Positions 16,515-18,831 of a stretch of 18,831 bases of DNA are shown piece after piece. Positions within the stretch are counted from its first letter, which is position 1. The number at the start of each line of letters is the position of its first letter. The translations under genes and the position numbers were made by a program. The notes under the pieces are model-generated. The model did not search any database. It saw only the letters and a program-made list of their open reading frames with translations, and was not told the origin of the DNA. Source of the DNA: Betaproteobacteria bacterium (lineage in GTDB: Bacteria > Pseudomonadota > Gammaproteobacteria > Burkholderiales > SG8-39); assembly GCA_011391185.1 (NCBI GenBank), contig JAABRB010000023.1, forward strand, positions 1-18,831, in the 5' to 3' direction.

Positions 16515-17589
16515 GCTTTACCTCGAATTCACGCATGTATTCGACGAGCCGCCGCACTCCTTCGATCGGCATCGCATTGTAGATCGAGGCACGCATGCCG
16601 CCGACCGAGCGGTGCCCCTTCAGCTGCACCATGCCGCGCTCCTTCGCGCCCTCGACAAACGCCGCGTCGAGCTTTGAGTCGGCCAGCGTAAACGGTACGT
16701 TCATGCGCGAGCGGTCCGATTTGCGCACCGGATTCCGGTAGAACATCGATCCGTCGATGAAATCATAGAGCAGCCGCGCTTTCTCGATGTTGCGCACCTC
16801 GATCCCCGCGACACCGCCCTGGCGCTTCAGCCACTTGAACACGAGCCCGGCAATGTAGACCGCATACGTGGGCGGCGTATTCGACATCGACTGCGCGTCA
16901 GCGTGGACCTTGTAGTCGAGCATGCCAGGGGCGTTAGCCGGCGCTTTGCCGAGCAGCTCGTCGCGAATGATCACGATCGCGAGGCCCGCCGGGCCGATAT
17001 TCTTCTGCGCGCCCGCGTAGATCAAGGCGTACCGTCCGACATCGATCGGTCGCGACAGCATGTGCGACGACATGTCGACGACGAGCGGAACGTCACCCGT
17101 CGCGGGGACCCAGTTCAGCTCGACGCCGCCGATCGTCTCGTTCGTGCAGACGTGCACGTAGGCGGCGGCCGGATCGAGCTTCCAATTGCCTTGCTCCGGC
17201 ATGTAGCTGAAGTTCGCATCCTCGGCGCTCGCCGCCACGTTGACGCGGCAAAACCGCTGCGCCTCCTTGATCGCCTTCTTCGACCACTCGCCGGTATTCA
17301 CATAATCGGCGCTCGTCCGGCCGCCCAGCAGGTTGATCGGGACCATGGAGAACTGCAGCGTCGCGCCACCCTGCAGGAACAAAACCTTGTACCCCTGCGG
17401 CACGCCCAGCAGGTCGCGCAGATCCGCCTCGGCTGCTTCCGCGATCGACATGAACTCCGGTCCGCGATGACTCATCTCCATCACGCCCATGCCGCTGCCT
17501 CGCCAGTCGAGCATCTCCTCGGCGGCCTGCCTGAGAACCTCTTCCGGCAACACCGCCGGACCTGCGGAGAAATTCAATACCCTGCCCAC
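16507..17589 (-). CDS. serC: Phosphoserine aminotransferase
   Basis: This 360-residue PLP enzyme converts 3-phosphohydroxypyruvate to phosphoserine and can also serve vitamin B6 synthesis. It opens with NFSAGPAVLP (6-15), has FLQGGATLQF (71-80), the substrate-contact region HRSVGGMRASIYNA near the end, and the PLP lysine K196 in YAGAQKNIGPAG. Length is the family norm. The start is GTG 17587-17589 with AAAGGAAAT as ribosome site. The gap to gyrA is 90 bp with no intrinsic terminator, so read-through from gyrA is possible. A GCGGCC/GGCCGC stem lies in the gap but lacks a T-run. Confidence 0.96.
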   Translation of the reverse strand: MGRVLNFSAGPAVLPEEVLRQAAEEMLDWRGSGMGVMEMSHRGPEFMSIAEAAEADLRDLLGVPQGYKVLFLQGGATLQFSMVPINLLGGRTSADYVNTGEWSKKAIKEAQRFCRVNVAASAEDANFSYMPEQGNWKLDPAAAYVHVCTNETIGGVELNWVPATGDVPLVVDMSSHMLSRPIDVGRYALIYAGAQKNIGPAGLAIVIIRDELLGKAPANAPGMLDYKVHADAQSMSNTPPTYAVYIAGLVFKWLKRQGGVAGIEVRNIEKARLLYDFIDGSMFYRNPVRKSDRSRMNVPFTLADSKLDAAFVEGAKERGMVQLKGHRSVGGMRASIYNAMPIEGVRRLVEYMREFEVKRG

Positions 17590-17679
17590 GCGAATTTCCT
17601 TTCAGATCTCATCCTCGACCGCAACTCGATACCCGGTGGCGGCCGATTCCCCGGGCCGCGCGATGTGACCACCGCATCG

Positions 17680-18831
17680 TCAGGCCTCGCCCCGGACGTC
17701 CGGCTCCTCGCCGTCGATGTCCTTGCCATTCCCGCGATGTGCGCCGTGACCGCCGTTTCCGTCCCGGCCGTTTCCGTCCCCGCCGTTTCCGTCCACAATG
17801 GCGACGTCCTCGGTCTCGACGATGCGCTGGACACCCGCGAGCCGGGTTCCCGCATCGAGGTTGATCAGGCTGACGCCTTGCGTGGAGCGTCCCATTTCCC
17901 GGATCTGATCGACCTTGGTGCGGATCAGCACCCCGCCGGTCGAGATCAGCATGATCTCGTCCTTGTCATCGACCAGCGTCGCACCGACGAGCTTGCCGTT
18001 CCGCTCGCTGGTCTGGATCGCGATCATTCCCTGCGTGCCACGTCCGTGGCGGGTGTACTCGGCGATCGACGTCCGCTTGCCGAAGCCATGCTCGGTGGCC
18101 GTCAGCACGCTCTGGTTCTCGTCGGCGGCGACGAGCATCGAAATCACGAACTGGCCGTCACCGAGGCGCATCCCGATCACGCCACGCGCCTGGCGACCCA
18201 CGGGACGGACGTCCTCCTCGGCGAATCGAACCGCTTTCCCGGCGTCGGAGAACAGCATGACGTCGTGCTTGCCGTCCGTGATGGCCACGCCGACCAGGAA
18301 ATCGGCGTCCCCGAGCCCGAGGGCGATGATGCCCTTTTTCATCGGACGCGAAAAATCCGTGAGCGGGGTCTTCTTGACATACCCGCTGGTGGTCGCCATG
18401 AAGACGAAGTGCTCCTCGTCGAAGGTCTTCACCGGCAGGACGGCATTGATCCGCTCGTCCTCCTCGAGCGGCAGCAGGTTCACGATCGGCTTGCCGCGGC
18501 TCTGGCGGTTGCCCTGCGGCACCTCGTAGCCCTTGAGCCAGTACACCCGGCCGCGGCTCGAAAAACACAGCATGTAGTCGTGCGTATGCACCACGAACAG
18601 GCGGTCGACGAAATCGTCCTCCTTGGTCGCCGCGGCCTGCTTCCCGCGCCCGCCGCGGCGCTGCGCGCGATAGTCCGCGAGCGGCTGCGCCTTGATGTAT
18701 CCGGTATGCGAGAAGGTGATGACCACGTCCTCGGGCGTGATGAGATCCTCGAGCACGATGTCCTCGGCGTTCAGGACGATCTCGCTGCGCCGCTCGTCGC
18801 CGTACTGATCACGGATCTGCCTGAGCTCGTC
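17680..18831 (-). CDS. gyrA: DNA gyrase subunit A, C-terminal part (cut by window edge)
   Basis: The window holds the last 383 codons; the frame enters from the right edge with DELRQIRDQYGDERRSEI and reads without a break. This covers the end of the coiled-coil region and the whole C-terminal DNA-wrapping beta-pinwheel. The GyrA box QRRGGRG (18643-18663) identifies it as GyrA and not ParC. Pinwheel blades recur as GxxxR/K repeats with G-I-I-A-L and G-V-I-G-M strands. The tail past about residue 340 of this part is Gly/Asn/Asp-rich (NGGDGNGRDGNGG) and ends in an acidic stretch, DIDGEEPD. The tail is encoded partly by a short tandem repeat. Gyrase introduces negative supercoils with GyrB, which is not in the window. 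Confidence 0.96.
   Translation of the reverse strand, partial: DELRQIRDQYGDERRSEIVLNAEDIVLEDLITPEDVVITFSHTGYIKAQPLADYRAQRRGGRGKQAAATKEDDFVDRLFVVHTHDYMLCFSSRGRVYWLKGYEVPQGNRQSRGKPIVNLLPLEEDERINAVLPVKTFDEEHFVFMATTSGYVKKTPLTDFSRPMKKGIIALGLGDADFLVGVAITDGKHDVMLFSDAGKAVRFAEEDVRPVGRQARGVIGMRLGDGQFVISMLVAADENQSVLTATEHGFGKRTSIAEYTRHGRGTQGMIAIQTSERNGKLVGATLVDDKDEIMLISTGGVLIRTKVDQIREMGRSTQGVSLINLDAGTRLAGVQRIVETEDVAIVDGNGGDGNGRDGNGGHGAHRGNGKDIDGEEPDVRGEA
17752..17794. repeat. 15-bp tandem repeat in the gyrA 3' end
   Basis: The unit GCCGTTTCCGTCCCG (plus strand) occurs almost three times in a row (17752-17766, 17767-17781, 17782-17794) with one or two differences. On the coding strand each unit encodes five residues of the form D/N-G-N-G-G/R. 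Because 15 is a multiple of 3, copy-number change would add or remove five residues without a frameshift. Confidence 0.85.

Noticed and set aside
17590..17679. Terminator between gyrA and serC
   Set aside because: A GCGGCC/GGCCGC stem can be drawn, but no T-run follows it on the minus strand, so termination is not supported.

Overview
The window is GC-rich chromosomal DNA from a Gram-negative bacterium, most likely a betaproteobacterium. The main reason is gene order. Read on the minus strand it runs gyrA - serC - serA - pheA - hisC - tyrA - aroA - cmk - rpsA - ihfB - lapA - lapB - rfaE1 - hldD - cysM - exonuclease - rlmD, a layout I associate with Betaproteobacteria. The genes for LPS inner-core heptose (rfaE1, hldD) and LPS control (lapA, lapB) confirm an outer membrane. 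This placement comes from recognising protein families by eye; no database search was run.

Layout, left to right. Positions 1-430 hold no protein gene. They carry a 137-bp tandem repeat in which each copy contains the 5' half of a serine tRNA on the minus strand, broken inside the anticodon. A good minus-strand promoter (257-285) points into the repeat. Next, on the plus strand, is a YccA/Bax-inhibitor-1 membrane protein (434-1138) with its own terminator. From 1211 to the right edge every gene is on the minus strand: rlmD, a PolB-type 3'-5' exonuclease, cysM, hldD, a short spacer with palindromic repeats, rfaE1, lapB, lapA, ihfB, rpsA, cmk, aroA, tyrA, hisC, pheA, serA, serC and the C-terminal third of gyrA, which is cut by the window edge.

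The genes form a tightly packed supraoperon. Start and stop codons overlap by 4 nt at pheA/hisC, tyrA/aroA, aroA/cmk and lapB/rfaE1, and by 8 nt at serC/serA. serA and serC give two steps of serine synthesis, and cysM continues to cysteine. aroA makes EPSP, the chorismate precursor; pheA and tyrA take chorismate/prephenate toward phenylalanine and tyrosine; and the linked hisC homologue may supply the aminotransferase. cmk, rpsA, ihfB and gyrA serve nucleotide, translation and DNA-topology functions. lapA, lapB, rfaE1 and hldD control and build LPS.

I found no defence system, CRISPR array, prophage, insertion sequence or biosynthetic novelty. The protein genes are conserved housekeeping genes. 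The parts worth a second look are the broken tRNA-Ser repeat at the left edge, the palindromic element between rfaE1 and hldD, the class II-type motifs in AroA, the rpsA leader and the repeat-encoded tail of GyrA.
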